A stretch of DNA of 64,000 bases from Streptomyces sp. SID12488 (GCF_010548275.1 NZ_JAAGLT010000012.1:161023-225022), one strand, 5' to 3'; shown: positions 8,592-17,256, numbered from the stretch's first letter. Notes: a model not told the origin generated them from the letters alone. A program made the numbers and translations.

Positions 8592-9599
8592 ATGACGCAG
8601 GAGACTCCTCCCGGCTGGTATCCCGACCCCGGGCAGACAAGTGACAGCCCCGCCACCGAACGCTGGTGGGACGGTAGGACATGGACGGAACAGACCCGGC
8701 CCGAGGGCTCGGCCCCCGCCTGGGGTCCACCGGTGCTGGCCGCCGGCGGGGCGTACCCGGCGTATCCCGACCAATCGCCGACGGGCACCCGGCGCGGACT
8801 GCGCACGGGCATAGCCGTGGCGGTGGCCGTCGCCGTCCTCGCCGGCATAGGCGGCGGCGTGTACGCGCTGACCAAGGACGACGGCGGCAGCAACGTGGGC
8901 TCGCAGATACCCGGCGGCCAGGGCGGAACCGGTGGGCAGGGCGGAACCGGCGGACAGAACGGCGGCGGTCAGGGCGGTCCCGGCGGCGGCACCGGGGGCG
9001 GCCCCGGCGGCGGCTCGGGCGGGCAGACGCCGGACCCGCAGCAGTCCCAGCCTTCGGAGAGCCCGAAGATCGACAGCGGTTCCGTGCCCGACTCGACCAA
9101 CGGGATCAGCATCCCGATCCCCGACGGCTGGTACGGCCAGTCGATCACCGTGGGCGGCCAGGTGACCTCGGACACCTCGTACAAGTGCCCGGGCGACACG
9201 ACGAAGACCTGCACCAAGGGCGGGGCCTACTCGGCGCCCGCGCTGGCGCTGGGCACGTCGGGCAGCACGGCCGAGGCGGTCGCCAAGGCGGACATCGCCG
9301 CGAACGCCGAGGACTCCTACGGCGGTACGACGTACGGGAAGATCACCTCGCACGACGTACTGGCGTCGAAGGCGGTGACCGTAGCCGGGCAGAAGGGCTA
9401 TCTGGTCCGCTGGAAGGCGGTCACGAGCAAGGGCGTCGACGGCATCGTCGAGTCGCTGGCCTTCCCCGCACCGTCGAACCCCCGGCAGATGGTCGTCGTC
9501 CGCTTCGGTGTCGACGCCGACCAGAAGGAGTCGGTGATCGACCAGATAACCGCCGGCATCAAGGTCTCCTCGGCCGGCGGGAGCGGGCAGGACGTCTGA
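8592..9599 (+). CDS. DUF2510 single-pass membrane protein with glycine-rich linker
   Basis: A 335-residue protein of unknown function. Residues about 8-34 form a DUF2510 motif ('GWYPDPG...RWWDGRTWTEQ'). One membrane helix follows at about 73-93 ('GIAVAVAVAVLAGIGGGVYAL' region), then a low-complexity linker of Gly/Gln/Thr (about 108-144) and a probably extracytoplasmic domain of about 185 residues with two cysteines ('YKCPGDTTKTC'). DUF2510 is common at the cytoplasmic N-terminus of actinobacterial membrane proteins. The start is the ATG at 8592, where the DUF2510 motif begins; the upstream open frame lacks plausible coding features. A strong terminator follows. Confidence 0.85.
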   Translation: MTQETPPGWYPDPGQTSDSPATERWWDGRTWTEQTRPEGSAPAWGPPVLAAGGAYPAYPDQSPTGTRRGLRTGIAVAVAVAVLAGIGGGVYALTKDDGGSNVGSQIPGGQGGTGGQGGTGGQNGGGQGGPGGGTGGGPGGGSGGQTPDPQQSQPSESPKIDSGSVPDSTNGISIPIPDGWYGQSITVGGQVTSDTSYKCPGDTTKTCTKGGAYSAPALALGTSGSTAEAVAKADIAANAEDSYGGTTYGKITSHDVLASKAVTVAGQKGYLVRWKAVTSKGVDGIVESLAFPAPSNPRQMVVVRFGVDADQKESVIDQITAGIKVSSAGGSGQDV

Positions 9600-9635
9600 T
9601 CCGCCGATCCGCACCCCGGCCCGGTCGATGTGGAT

Positions 9636-9682
9636 CGGCCGGGTGGGACGCCTCTCCGCTCAAGAGGAATCCCACCCGGCCG
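9636..9682. terminator. bidirectional terminator between DUF2510 gene and TetR gene
   Basis: CGGCCGGGTGGGA (9636-9648) pairs perfectly with TCCCACCCGGCCG (9670-9682), a 13-bp stem; the 21-nt loop holds a second small stem (CCTCT/AGAGG). It lies between convergent genes. Confidence 0.85.
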
Positions 9683-9763
9683 GGGGGTGCGCGCCGCCCC
9701 CGTCCCCACGGGTCGGCGCGGACAGGTCACCGTCCGGACGAGTCACGGACGGCGGCCTGCGCC

Positions 9764-10375
9764 TCAGGTGACGCCGAGTGCGGGCAGCACCGCGGCCTCC
9801 ACGAATCCGACGAGGTACTCCGGGTCGGCGTACTGCCCCTCCAGGACCGGGCGGGCCCGCAGGACGCCCATCATCTGCGCCGGTACGTACTCCAGCGCCG
9901 GATGGCCGGCGGGGACCTCACCGCGCTCGACCGCGCGGCGGATCATCTCGCGGAACGCGGCCAGCTCCGGTTCGACGATCGCGTCGCGCAGCGCCTCCTG
10001 GAGCTCCGGGTCCTGCATGGCGGCATGACCGAGGGCCTGCAGCAGCTGGGTGTCGTGCCCCGACGCCTCACCGATCGCCCGTGCCGCCGCGCGCAGGTCC
10101 CCGGCGAGCGACCCCGTGTCGACCGCGAAGCGGGCGCGCCGGTTGGCGCGCAGCGCGGCGGCCACGAACTGCGGCTTCGTCTTCCACTGCCGGTAGAGCG
10201 TCGACTTGCTGCACCGCGCACTGGCGGCGACGCCCTCCATGGTCAGCGCGTCGTATCCGCACTCACGGATCTGGACGAGCACGGCGTCGAAGTACTCCTG
10301 CTCACGCTCCGGCGTGATCTTGGAGCGGCGCGAGGCGACGACCGGTTCCGGTCCCTCCGCGGCCTGCGACGTCAT
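9764..10375 (-). CDS. TetR-family transcriptional regulator
   Basis: A 203-residue repressor. The ATG at 10375 follows a GGAG site 7 nt upstream; the longer open frame would add a Thr/Gly-rich repeat that is probably untranslated leader. The N-terminal HTH is clear: 'EREQEYFDAVLVQIRECG' then 'TMEGVAASARCSKSTLYRQW'. The C-terminal domain has the helical character of TetR ligand domains but no recognisable effector pocket. The gene is divergent from the PAP2/DMT pair, and the intergenic DNA holds a dense cluster of repeated boxes, so it probably controls itself and that pair. Confidence 0.9.
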   Translation of the reverse strand: MTSQAAEGPEPVVASRRSKITPEREQEYFDAVLVQIRECGYDALTMEGVAASARCSKSTLYRQWKTKPQFVAAALRANRRARFAVDTGSLAGDLRAAARAIGEASGHDTQLLQALGHAAMQDPELQEALRDAIVEPELAAFREMIRRAVERGEVPAGHPALEYVPAQMMGVLRARPVLEGQYADPEYLVGFVEAAVLPALGVT

Positions 10376-10396
10376 GACTGCGCTCCCTGTCCCCGT

Positions 10397-10423
10397 GGTT
10401 CCGGTGGTTCCGGTGGTTCCGGT
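10397..10423. repeat. three tandem copies of GGTTCCGGT in the TetR leader
   Basis: Perfect 9-bp units at 10397-10405, 10406-10414 and 10415-10423, a further partial copy following, 22 nt upstream of the TetR start codon. It could be a regulator binding array or simple slippage-prone DNA. Confidence 0.8.
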
Positions 10424-10505
10424 TGTCGTGCTCACTGTCGCTCTTACTGTCGTTCCTGTTGGGCTGCTCTGTGGCTTATTCCCGATTCCAGTGTGGTGTA
10501 AGTCC

Positions 10506-10575
10506 ATCGATACGCCAGTGTACCGGTACGGATTCGTTTCGGTACACTCTCGTATCGGTACACCAACGTATCGAT
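10506..10575. promoter_or_regulatory. multi-box operator region between TetR and PAP2 genes
   Basis: The outer arms ATCGATAC (10506-10513) and GTATCGAT (10568-10575) are a perfect inverted pair. Inside are GTGTACCG (10518-10525) and two copies of its reverse complement CGGTACAC (10540-10547 and 10556-10563), the latter spaced 16 bp. Repeated half-sites in a divergent promoter next to a TetR gene strongly suggest its operator. Confidence 0.7.
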
Positions 10576-10657
10576 GAGACGAGCGCCCGTACAGACGAGT
10601 TCCCGCCCATCACGCACCACGTGCGCACACGCGCCACCTCAGCGAAAGGGCCGGGGG

Positions 10658-11455
10658 ATGAAAGCCAGCACCGAGCCTGCCAAGGCGGAACCCGCCGGTA
10701 TACGACGGCCGCCGCTCGTCCGTGAACTCCTACTGGTGGCAGGGCTGTTCCTCGTCTACAAACTCGGCCGGCAGCTGGCGACCGGGCACACCGCCGAGGC
10801 CTTCCAGAACGCGCACCGCGTCTGGGACTGGGAGCGGGCCCTGCACCTCCCCGGCGAGGGCGCCGTGCAGTCGGCGCTGCTGCACAGCGACACCGCGATC
10901 CACTTCGCGAACACCTACTACGCGACCGTGCACTTTCCGGCCACCGTCGCCTTCCTGGTCTGGCTCTACCTGCGGCGCCCCGCGCACTACGTCTGGGCCC
11001 GCCGGGTCCTCGCCGCGGTGACCGGTGCGGCCCTGGTGATCCATCTCACCTTCCCGCTGGCCCCGCCCCGGCTGCTCGCCGAAGCGGGCCTCATCGACAC
11101 CGGGCAGGTGTTCGGTCCGACGGTCTACGGCGCCTCACCCGAGGCCGACACCCTGTCCAACCAGTTCGCGGCGATGCCGTCGCTGCACTTCGGCTGGGCC
11201 CTGATGGTGGCGGTCGGTCTGATCGTCGCGACCCGCTCCCGCTGGCGCTGGCTGTGGCTGCTGCATCCGCTGGTGACACTGCTGGTGATCGTCGGTACGG
11301 CGAACCACTACTGGCTCGACGCGATCGTGGCCTCGGCCCTGCTGGGTATCGCCCTCGCGGTCGTCCACGCACCCCACCGCACCGAGTCGACGGCGGGCGA
11401 GGGCAGCAGGCTCGCCCCGGCCGACGAGCCCGTCCTCGTGGGAGCGACCCGATGA
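10658..11455 (+). CDS. PAP2-superfamily membrane phosphatase (inositol phosphorylceramide synthase-like)
   Basis: A 265-residue polytopic membrane protein with about six hydrophobic helices. The PAP2 catalytic motifs are visible: 'MPSLHFGWAL' (PSLH at about 174-177) and 'GTANHYWLDAIVA' with His217 and Asp221, matching the C2 and C3 motifs of lipid phosphatases and phosphotransferases; 'PLAPPRLL' at about 133-140 fits the subgroup resembling inositol phosphorylceramide synthases. The ATG at 10658 is preceded by a G-rich ribosome site. It overlaps the next gene by ATGA, so the two are translated together, probably under the divergent TetR protein. The lipid substrate cannot be told from sequence. 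Confidence 0.88.
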   Translation: MKASTEPAKAEPAGIRRPPLVRELLLVAGLFLVYKLGRQLATGHTAEAFQNAHRVWDWERALHLPGEGAVQSALLHSDTAIHFANTYYATVHFPATVAFLVWLYLRRPAHYVWARRVLAAVTGAALVIHLTFPLAPPRLLAEAGLIDTGQVFGPTVYGASPEADTLSNQFAAMPSLHFGWALMVAVGLIVATRSRWRWLWLLHPLVTLLVIVGTANHYWLDAIVASALLGIALAVVHAPHRTESTAGEGSRLAPADEPVLVGATR

Positions 11456-12489
11456 ACGCCGCCACGCTCACCGCCGTCGTCCTCTCCCTCTTCTCCGCCG
11501 TCGCCTACGCCGCCGCTGCCGTCGCCCAGGAGCGGCTCGCCTCCCGCAACGCCGACGCCGGGATACGGCGACTGCTGGCGACCGGCGCCTGGTGGGGCTC
11601 CGTGCTGCTCAACGCGGGGGGCGCCCTGCTGCATGTGGTCGCCCTCAAGTACGGCCCGCTCACGGTGGTGCAGCCGCTGGGCGCTCTCACACTGGTCGCC
11701 GCGGTGCCGCTGGGCGCGCGGGTCGCCGGGCGCCGGGTCAGCGCGGTGGAGTGGCGCGGTACCGCCCTGACACTGCTCGGCCTGGCGGCGATCCTGGTCA
11801 CGGCCTCCGGCCCGGCGCCCGACGACGTGCTGAGCCTCCCGGAGGCCATGGCGGTCGCGGGTACGACGATGGTCCTGATCGGGGTGCTGGCGCGTCCCGG
11901 AGCCCGGCCCGGCCTGCGGCACGCGAGCGCGTCCGGCATGGCGTCGGGGGTGGCCTCGGCACTGACCCAGACCGTCACGGTCGCCGCGACGAACAGCTCG
12001 GGTCCGCTGATCGGCTGGCAGGTGATCGGGGTGGCGTTGCTGGTCGCGGCGTTCGCGGCGGGTGGCCTGATCCTGTCCCAGACCGCCTACCGGGGCGGCC
12101 TCGGGGGTCCGCTGGCCCTGGTGACACTGGCCAATCCGGTCGCCGCCGCGGTGATCGGCCTGACGCTGCTCGGCGAGCGGCTCCAGGGCGGGGCCTCGGG
12201 GCTGCTCCTGGCGCTGGCGGGCGCGGGACTCGCGGGGTGGGGTGTGGTGACGCTGTCACGGGCGACACCGGATCCGATTCCGGTTCCGGTTTCCGTTGCG
12301 GTGTCTCCGGAGCGTGTCGTGATTCCGTCTTCGGCAGCGGCAGCGTCAGCTTCGGCCGCGGCTTCGGTCCTGGCCGACGAGGAGCATCCGGTGGCGTCGG
12401 TTCTCGCGCTGGAGGCCCGTTCGGCGCCCGTCGAGCCGTCGTTGATGCCCCGGCAGCCGTCGGAGCCGGGGCACCTCACGTCACTGTGA
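11452..12489 (+). CDS. DMT/EamA-like multi-pass membrane transporter
   Basis: A 345-residue protein with about nine or ten hydrophobic helices across residues 1-290, arranged as in drug/metabolite-transporter (EamA/NIPA-like) proteins: 'GALLHVVALKYGPLTVVQPLG' early and 'GPLALVTLANPVAAAVIGLTLL' late are typical helix pairs. The last about 55 residues are an Ala/Ser/Val/Glu-rich cytoplasmic tail with no recognisable fold. The ATG overlaps the PAP2 stop codon. Co-transcription with a lipid phosphatase suggests envelope or lipid homeostasis, but the transported molecule is unknown. A strong hairpin follows directly after the stop. Confidence 0.82.
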   Translation: MNAATLTAVVLSLFSAVAYAAAAVAQERLASRNADAGIRRLLATGAWWGSVLLNAGGALLHVVALKYGPLTVVQPLGALTLVAAVPLGARVAGRRVSAVEWRGTALTLLGLAAILVTASGPAPDDVLSLPEAMAVAGTTMVLIGVLARPGARPGLRHASASGMASGVASALTQTVTVAATNSSGPLIGWQVIGVALLVAAFAAGGLILSQTAYRGGLGGPLALVTLANPVAAAVIGLTLLGERLQGGASGLLLALAGAGLAGWGVVTLSRATPDPIPVPVSVAVSPERVVIPSSAAAASASAAASVLADEEHPVASVLALEARSAPVEPSLMPRQPSEPGHLTSL

Positions 12490-12537
12490 ACCGACCGGCC
12501 CCTGTGAACACACGTGTGCACAGGGGCCCCGGTCGGT
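12490..12537. terminator. strong hairpin terminator between convergent genes
   Basis: ACCGACCGG...CCCCTGTG on the left pairs with CACAGGGG...CCCCGGTCGGT on the right; the stem begins one base after the DMT gene stop. The motif GTGAACCGACC recurs twice more at about 12541-12575. Confidence 0.85.
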
Positions 12538-12573
12538 GGCTGTGAACCGACCCGTCATCCGTGAACCGACCTG

Positions 12574-13464
12574 TCAGCCAAGGCCCCGTGAATCCTGCTT
12601 CAGCGCGGTGTCGACGGTCAGCGCCGTCGCCACCACGAGGCTCAGCAGGGGTTCGGGCAGCTGGTAGTGGATCTGCAGGACGTAGTTGTCCGCGGTCGTG
12701 AACATCGTCTTCGCCAGACCTTCCCAGGTCTTGGTGATGCGGGCGACCTCGTTCTCCGCGTGGTCGACGATCGCGAAGTTCCACGCCCGCCAGTTCTCGG
12801 CCTTGATCGCGCCGACCTGCCGGCCGCCCGCGTTGATCGCGAAGTTGATCTTCCCGATCATGTTCTGCTGGACGATCTCACCGACCGGCGAACCGTCCGG
12901 ACGCTGCACGATCACCCGCGACTTCATGAACTTCCGGGGGCGCGTCAGCAGCAGCACCGGCTGCCCGTGGGCGTCCCGGATCTCGAGCTTGTGCGTCATG
13001 AACTGGTCGATGCTGGCGACGAAGCGCAGGATCTTCTTCAGCGCGCTCTGTCCGACCTGGACGACCGAGCCGAGTTCCCGGCCCTGCTGGTCCATGACCT
13101 TGTACTCGTTGGTCAGCTCGATCAGCTTGGCCTTCTGGTTGACCACCAGCACCGGCTCGGTGAACAGTGTGCCGCCGCCCGCCCCCGCCGCGACCCCGGC
13201 CTGCTGCTGCACCCGTGCGTCGGCACCGGCGGCGGGCTGCGGGGCGCCGAACCCCTTCTGGGGCTGGCCCTGGGGCTGACCGAGCCCCTGCTGGGGCAGC
13301 TGAACCGGCGCCGCCTGCGACTGCTGGGCCTGGGGCTGCTGCGCCTGCTGCTGGTCGGTGTTGGTGTGGTCGGTCCACTGGGAACCGTCCCAGTACCGGA
13401 GCGTCTGGGGCGCTCCGTGCGGATCCGGATACCAACCTGCAGGTATGTTCGATTGCGTGGTCAC
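12574..13464 (-). CDS. DUF2510 plus phospholipid-scramblase-like (LURP/Tubby fold) protein
   Basis: A 296-residue protein. Residues about 9-33 are a DUF2510 motif ('AGWYPDPHGAPQTLRYWDG'), followed by a Gln/Pro/Ala-rich linker to about residue 95. The rest is a scramblase-related domain: 'FTEPVLVVNQKAKLIEL', 'YKVMDQQGRELGSVVQV', 'FMTHKLEIRDAHGQPVLLL', 'NMIGKINFAINAGGRQVGAI' and a hydrophobic C-terminal segment 'PEPLLSLVVATALTVDTAL'. Family members are annotated as scramblase-related, but lipid scrambling by bacterial forms is not established here. The start is GTG at 13464. It lies 75 nt downstream of the phospholipase C gene on the same strand. Confidence 0.85.
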   Translation of the reverse strand: MTTQSNIPAGWYPDPHGAPQTLRYWDGSQWTDHTNTDQQQAQQPQAQQSQAAPVQLPQQGLGQPQGQPQKGFGAPQPAAGADARVQQQAGVAAGAGGGTLFTEPVLVVNQKAKLIELTNEYKVMDQQGRELGSVVQVGQSALKKILRFVASIDQFMTHKLEIRDAHGQPVLLLTRPRKFMKSRVIVQRPDGSPVGEIVQQNMIGKINFAINAGGRQVGAIKAENWRAWNFAIVDHAENEVARITKTWEGLAKTMFTTADNYVLQIHYQLPEPLLSLVVATALTVDTALKQDSRGLG

Positions 13465-13539
13465 CGGGGCACACTACCGTGACGTGGCTGCCTGACAACC
13501 ATGTCCCGGTCAAAGCGCCCCGGGCCCCGCTTCACCCTC

Positions 13540-15594
13540 TCAGCAGGTCACGATCGCCGGATCGCTCACGCCCGCCCGGCCGTTCTCCACGTGCCCGGCG
13601 AACCGGCGCAGGAACGCCGCGTCGGCGTCCGAGGTGACCGTCACGTCGTACCAGCGCTTGCTGGCCCCGAGGTCCACCCGGTGCCGCACGGTGGACCCGG
13701 CCCGCACCCTGATCTTGCGCGAGTGTCCCCCGTATCCGCTGGTCAGCTTCAACTCCACGGTCTTGGAGCCCTTGTTGGTGAGGGTCAGCTCAAGGTCGTC
13801 CCCGACGTGGCGTGCGGTCGCCTCGGGTCCGGCGGCACCCTTGCCCCGGCCCTTGAAGACCCGCAGGAAGCCGTTCGGGCCGTGCACCGTCAGGTCGTGG
13901 GCGTCCTTCGAGTAGGCCGAGTTCCAGGTGTCGGAGACGGTCTTGCCCGCGCCGGTGGTGTAGGCCCACGGCCCATCGGTGCGGTTGCCGGAAGTCACGA
14001 GGAAGGAGGCGCCGGCGTGGGTGCCGGAGGCGAAGGCGAGGGTGAGCTTTCCGGCCGTCAGGTCTGCCGAACCGTCCACGTACGGGGCGTACTTGAGCGG
14101 ACGGGCCGGGCGCAGGCCGCGCTCCTGGCGGGGCAGGACCGGGTGCGTGGGCGGCGTCGGGACGTAGTCGGGGTGGCGGTCCTTGTCCGGCGGCCGGTAG
14201 CCGTCGGTGTCGGGGAGGGCCACCGGCCTGGTGTCCTTGCGGGAGAAGTCGAAGGCGGCCGTCAGGTCGCCGCAGACCGCGCGCCGCCAGGGCGAGATGT
14301 TGGGCTCGTGCACGCCGAAGCGGCTCTCCATGAACCGGATGACCGACGTGTGGTCGAGCGTCTCCGAGCAGACGAACCCGCCCTTGCTCCAGGGCGAGAC
14401 GACCAGCATCGGCACCCGCTGCCCGAGCCCGTAGGTACCGGCCGCGTGCCGGCTGTCGCCCTTGAACAGGTCCGAGCCGACGTCGACCGTCGACTTGCCC
14501 TGTGCGTCCGACTGGGGCGGGAACGGCGGCACGAGGTGGTCGAAGAAGCCGTCGTTCTCGTCGTACGTGATGAACAGGGCTGTCTTCGCCCACACCTCGG
14601 GGTCGGAGGTGAGCGCGTCCAGGACCTGGGCGATGTACCAGGCGCCGTAGTTCGCGGGCCAGTTGGGGTGCTCGGTGAAGGCCTCGGGGGCGACGATCCA
14701 GGAGACCTGCGGCAGTTCGCCCCCTGACACGTCGGCCTTGAGCTGGTCGAAGAAGCCCTCTCCCTTGCGGGCGTCGGTGCCGGTGCGGGCCTTGTCGTAG
14801 AGGGGGTCGCCGGGCTTCGCGTCGCGGTACTGGTTGAAGTAGAGGAGCGAGTTGTCGCCGTAGTTGCCCCGGTAGGCGTCCGAGATCCAGCCCCAGGAGC
14901 CGGCCGCGTCGAGCCCGTCACCGACGTCCTGGTAGATCTTCCAGGACACGCCCGCCTTTTCGAGACGCTCCGGGTACGTCGTCCAGCTGTACCCCACCTC
15001 GTCGTTGCCGAGGACGGGGCCGCCTCCCTTGCCGTCGTTGCCCGTGTAGCCCGTCCACATGTAGTAGCGGTTCGGGTCGGTGGAGCCGATGAACGAGCAG
15101 TGGTACGCGTCGCAGATGGTGAAGGAGTCGGCCAGCGCGTAGTGGAACGGGATGTCCTTGCGGTTCAGATAGGCCATGGTCGTTGACGACTTGGCCTGGA
15201 TCCACTTGTCGTACTTGCCGTTGTTGAAGGCGACGTGACCGTCGCTCCAGCCGTGCGGGAGGTCCTGGATGAAGGCCAGCCCGAGGTCGTCGGCGTCCGG
15301 CCGGAAGGGCAGTACGTCCTTGGTGCCGTCCGACTGGTGCCACACCGACTTGCCGTTCACCTGGGTGACCGGATGCGGGTCGCCGAAGCCCCGGACTCCG
15401 CGCAGCGAACCGAAGTAGTGGTCGAAGGACCGGTTCTCCTGCATGAGGACGACGATGTGCTCGACGTCCTCGATCGTCCCGGTGCGGTGGTGCGCGGGGA
15501 GGGCGGCAGCGCGCTCGATACTGCTGGAGAGCGCGGTGAACGCCGTTGTCGCGCCCGCGAGTTGGAGGAAGTGGCGCCGGTTGACCTCGGGCAT
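13540..15594 (-). CDS. Tat-exported phosphocholine-type phospholipase C
   Basis: A 684-residue secreted enzyme of the phosphoesterase family of phospholipases C (PlcH/PlcN-like, also acid phosphatase A-like). The start is the ATG at 15594, where a twin-arginine signal begins: 'VNRRHFLQLAGATTAFTA'. The catalytic region follows at once: 'EHIVVLMQENRSFDHYFGSL' with the family Glu-Asn; 'GSTDPNRYY' and 'ITYDENDGFFDHL' are further conserved metal or substrate elements. The last about 200 residues are two repeats of the C-terminal beta domain typical of bacterial PLCs. It would cleave phospholipids outside the cell to release phosphorylated head groups. These genes are often phosphate-regulated, but I do not see a convincing PHO box upstream. 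Confidence 0.93.
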   Translation of the reverse strand: MPEVNRRHFLQLAGATTAFTALSSSIERAAALPAHHRTGTIEDVEHIVVLMQENRSFDHYFGSLRGVRGFGDPHPVTQVNGKSVWHQSDGTKDVLPFRPDADDLGLAFIQDLPHGWSDGHVAFNNGKYDKWIQAKSSTTMAYLNRKDIPFHYALADSFTICDAYHCSFIGSTDPNRYYMWTGYTGNDGKGGGPVLGNDEVGYSWTTYPERLEKAGVSWKIYQDVGDGLDAAGSWGWISDAYRGNYGDNSLLYFNQYRDAKPGDPLYDKARTGTDARKGEGFFDQLKADVSGGELPQVSWIVAPEAFTEHPNWPANYGAWYIAQVLDALTSDPEVWAKTALFITYDENDGFFDHLVPPFPPQSDAQGKSTVDVGSDLFKGDSRHAAGTYGLGQRVPMLVVSPWSKGGFVCSETLDHTSVIRFMESRFGVHEPNISPWRRAVCGDLTAAFDFSRKDTRPVALPDTDGYRPPDKDRHPDYVPTPPTHPVLPRQERGLRPARPLKYAPYVDGSADLTAGKLTLAFASGTHAGASFLVTSGNRTDGPWAYTTGAGKTVSDTWNSAYSKDAHDLTVHGPNGFLRVFKGRGKGAAGPEATARHVGDDLELTLTNKGSKTVELKLTSGYGGHSRKIRVRAGSTVRHRVDLGASKRWYDVTVTSDADAAFLRRFAGHVENGRAGVSDPAIVTC

Positions 15595-16006
15595 GGGGGA
15601 GAAGCCTCTCGTCCTGATGGCGACAATGAGTGGAACGTGACGGAATGCGCGCGCCTGGAGTTTCCCAGGGGTACCGAACGGCACGGAAGGGTCCGGTGGC
15701 ATCCGCGTGAAGGTCGTCGGTACGTGAGATGTGGGGCGGACCAAGACCGCCCCAAGAAACCCCCACGGCATTCCCCGCCCGGCTGTCGGGTCTCGTGACC
15801 TGCGGTGGGGGCACGGACGAGAACCGGGACTGCCGACTCCAGCCGTGTGGTCTCCCATCGGCGCGCAGACGCATCGCAGGCACAGTCCGGGGGCGGCTCC
15901 GAACAGGCCGTTCGCCAAACCCCTTCCGTGAGACGGAAGAGATGTTGCGCCACTGTGACGCCCTTCCCGACGATGTCACCACCGCAGACCGACGGGAGTC
16001 GCACCC
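15595..16006. other. 412-nt divergent intergenic region (plc / van)
   Basis: It holds the promoters of the phospholipase gene (-) and vanA (+). Apart from the palindrome at 15923-15939, and a GTGAC/GTCAC pair at 15955-15959 and 15975-15979 close to vanA, I see no gene or clear promoter. Confidence 0.6.
15923..15939. promoter_or_regulatory. candidate operator of the vanillate operon
   Basis: CTTCCGT, GAG spacer, ACGGAAG: a perfect 7-bp inverted repeat 68 nt upstream of vanA. No VanR regulator gene is adjacent, so the binding protein would be encoded elsewhere. Confidence 0.45.
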
Positions 16007-17071
16007 ATGCCGCACACGACCAGTTTCGCCAGGAACCAGTGGTACGTCGCCGCCTACAGTCACGAGGTGGGCCGGGAGCTGCTCGGCCGCACGATTCTCG
16101 GAGAGCCCCTCGTCTTCTACCGGACCGAGGGCGAGGGGACGCCCGTCGCCCTGCACGACCGCTGTGTGCACCGGCGCTACCCACTCTCCGAGAGCGGACT
16201 CGACGGCGACCGGATCGTGTGCGGTTACCACGGCTTCACCTACGACACCACGGGTACGTGTGTGTACGTGCCCGGGCAGAAACGCGTCCCGCGCACCGCA
16301 CGCGTCGCCTCCTACCCGGTGGTCGAGCAGGACGCCCTGATCTGGGTCTGGATCGGCGACCCGGCCCTCGCCGACGCCGGCACCATTCCGCGGGCCCGGC
16401 ACCTCGACTCCCCCGGTTGGGTCACCGTCAGGGGCATGGAGCCGATCGACGCCGACTACGGACTGCTCGTCGACAACCTCCTCGACCTCTCCCACGAGAC
16501 CTATCTGCACGGCGGCTACATAGGCACCCCAGAGGTCGCCGAGACGCCCATCAACACGGAGGTCGACGAGGGCGCGGGCATCGTCCGGGTCAGCCGACAC
16601 ATGGACGACGCCGAGTGCCCGCCGTTCTACGCCAGGTCGACCGGCATCGAGGGGCGGATCACGCGCTGGCAGGACATCGAGTACCACGCGCCGTGCCTGT
16701 ATCTGCTGCACAGCCGGATCGCGCCGGTGGGTGTCCTGCCCGAGGCCGACGGCAGCGACCCGAACGGTTTCCACACCGAGATCACGTACGCGATCACGCC
16801 GTCGGCCGACGGGAAGGTGTACGACTTCTGGATGGTCTCGCGCGACTGGGCCACGGAGGACGACGAGGTCACCGAGTTCCTGCGGAGCAACAACCACACG
16901 GTGGTCATGCAGGACGTCGACGCGCTCAACCTCCTTCAGCGGACGCTGGGTTCGGAGCGGTCCGGGTACCAGGAGCTGAGCATCAACATCGACACCGGTG
17001 GTCTCGCCGCCCGCCGTATCCTCGCCCGGCTGGTCGAGGAGGGCGACAAGCCGGTGGAGAAGGTCCTGTGA
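16007..17071 (+). CDS. vanA: vanillate O-demethylase, Rieske oxygenase subunit
   Basis: A 354-residue terminal oxygenase that O-demethylates vanillate to protocatechuate and formaldehyde, feeding the pca genes at the left of the window. The Rieske [2Fe-2S] ligands are Cys53 and His55 ('DRCVHRR') and Cys72 and His75 ('VCGYHG'). The mononuclear iron site is in 'NLLDLSHETYLHGG' (Asp160, His163, His168). The length fits the VanA group. GGAG lies 8 nt before the ATG. The stop overlaps a small coupled gene (GTGA), then vanB. Other Rieske demethylases look alike, so the substrate is inferred from family and the pca context. Confidence 0.9.
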   Translation: MPHTTSFARNQWYVAAYSHEVGRELLGRTILGEPLVFYRTEGEGTPVALHDRCVHRRYPLSESGLDGDRIVCGYHGFTYDTTGTCVYVPGQKRVPRTARVASYPVVEQDALIWVWIGDPALADAGTIPRARHLDSPGWVTVRGMEPIDADYGLLVDNLLDLSHETYLHGGYIGTPEVAETPINTEVDEGAGIVRVSRHMDDAECPPFYARSTGIEGRITRWQDIEYHAPCLYLLHSRIAPVGVLPEADGSDPNGFHTEITYAITPSADGKVYDFWMVSRDWATEDDEVTEFLRSNNHTVVMQDVDALNLLQRTLGSERSGYQELSINIDTGGLAARRILARLVEEGDKPVEKVL

Positions 17072-17256
17072 GCGGCAGCCCGACAGGCGAGATCTACCGC
17101 ATCGCCTGGCTGCCGGGAACGGACGTCCTGCACGGCACCTGCCACTGCGGACGTGAGCACAGTTCGCAGGACCCCATCGAGATGTGGGAGTGGATGCTCG
17201 CCCACCCGCAGGGACATCAGCCGCAGCCGGACCAGCCACAGGGAAACAGCTCATGA
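17068..17256 (+). CDS. small Cys/His-containing protein embedded between vanA and vanB
   Basis: A 62-residue frame starting at a GTG that overlaps the vanA stop (GTGA) and ending in an ATGA overlap with vanB, so it is translationally coupled on both sides. The N-terminal part reads as folded protein: 'GEIYRIAWLPGTDVLHGTCHC' region with Cys-His-Cys spacing ('GTCHCGREHSS'), then 'DPIEMWEWMLAHPQGH'; the tail is Gln/Pro-rich. I do not recognise the family. The coupling and the Cys/His cluster argue for a real gene, perhaps an accessory of the demethylase (metal or cluster handling, subunit docking), but this is inference. Confidence 0.7.
   Translation: MSGSPTGEIYRIAWLPGTDVLHGTCHCGREHSSQDPIEMWEWMLAHPQGHQPQPDQPQGNSS

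Noticed and set aside
15600..15740. Possible PHO box (PhoP site) upstream of the phospholipase C gene
   Set aside because: Only isolated TTCAC- or GTTC-like fragments are present; no two adjacent 11-bp repeats of the PHO consensus. The single GTTCACCC before tkt (about 57857) is also not a box.
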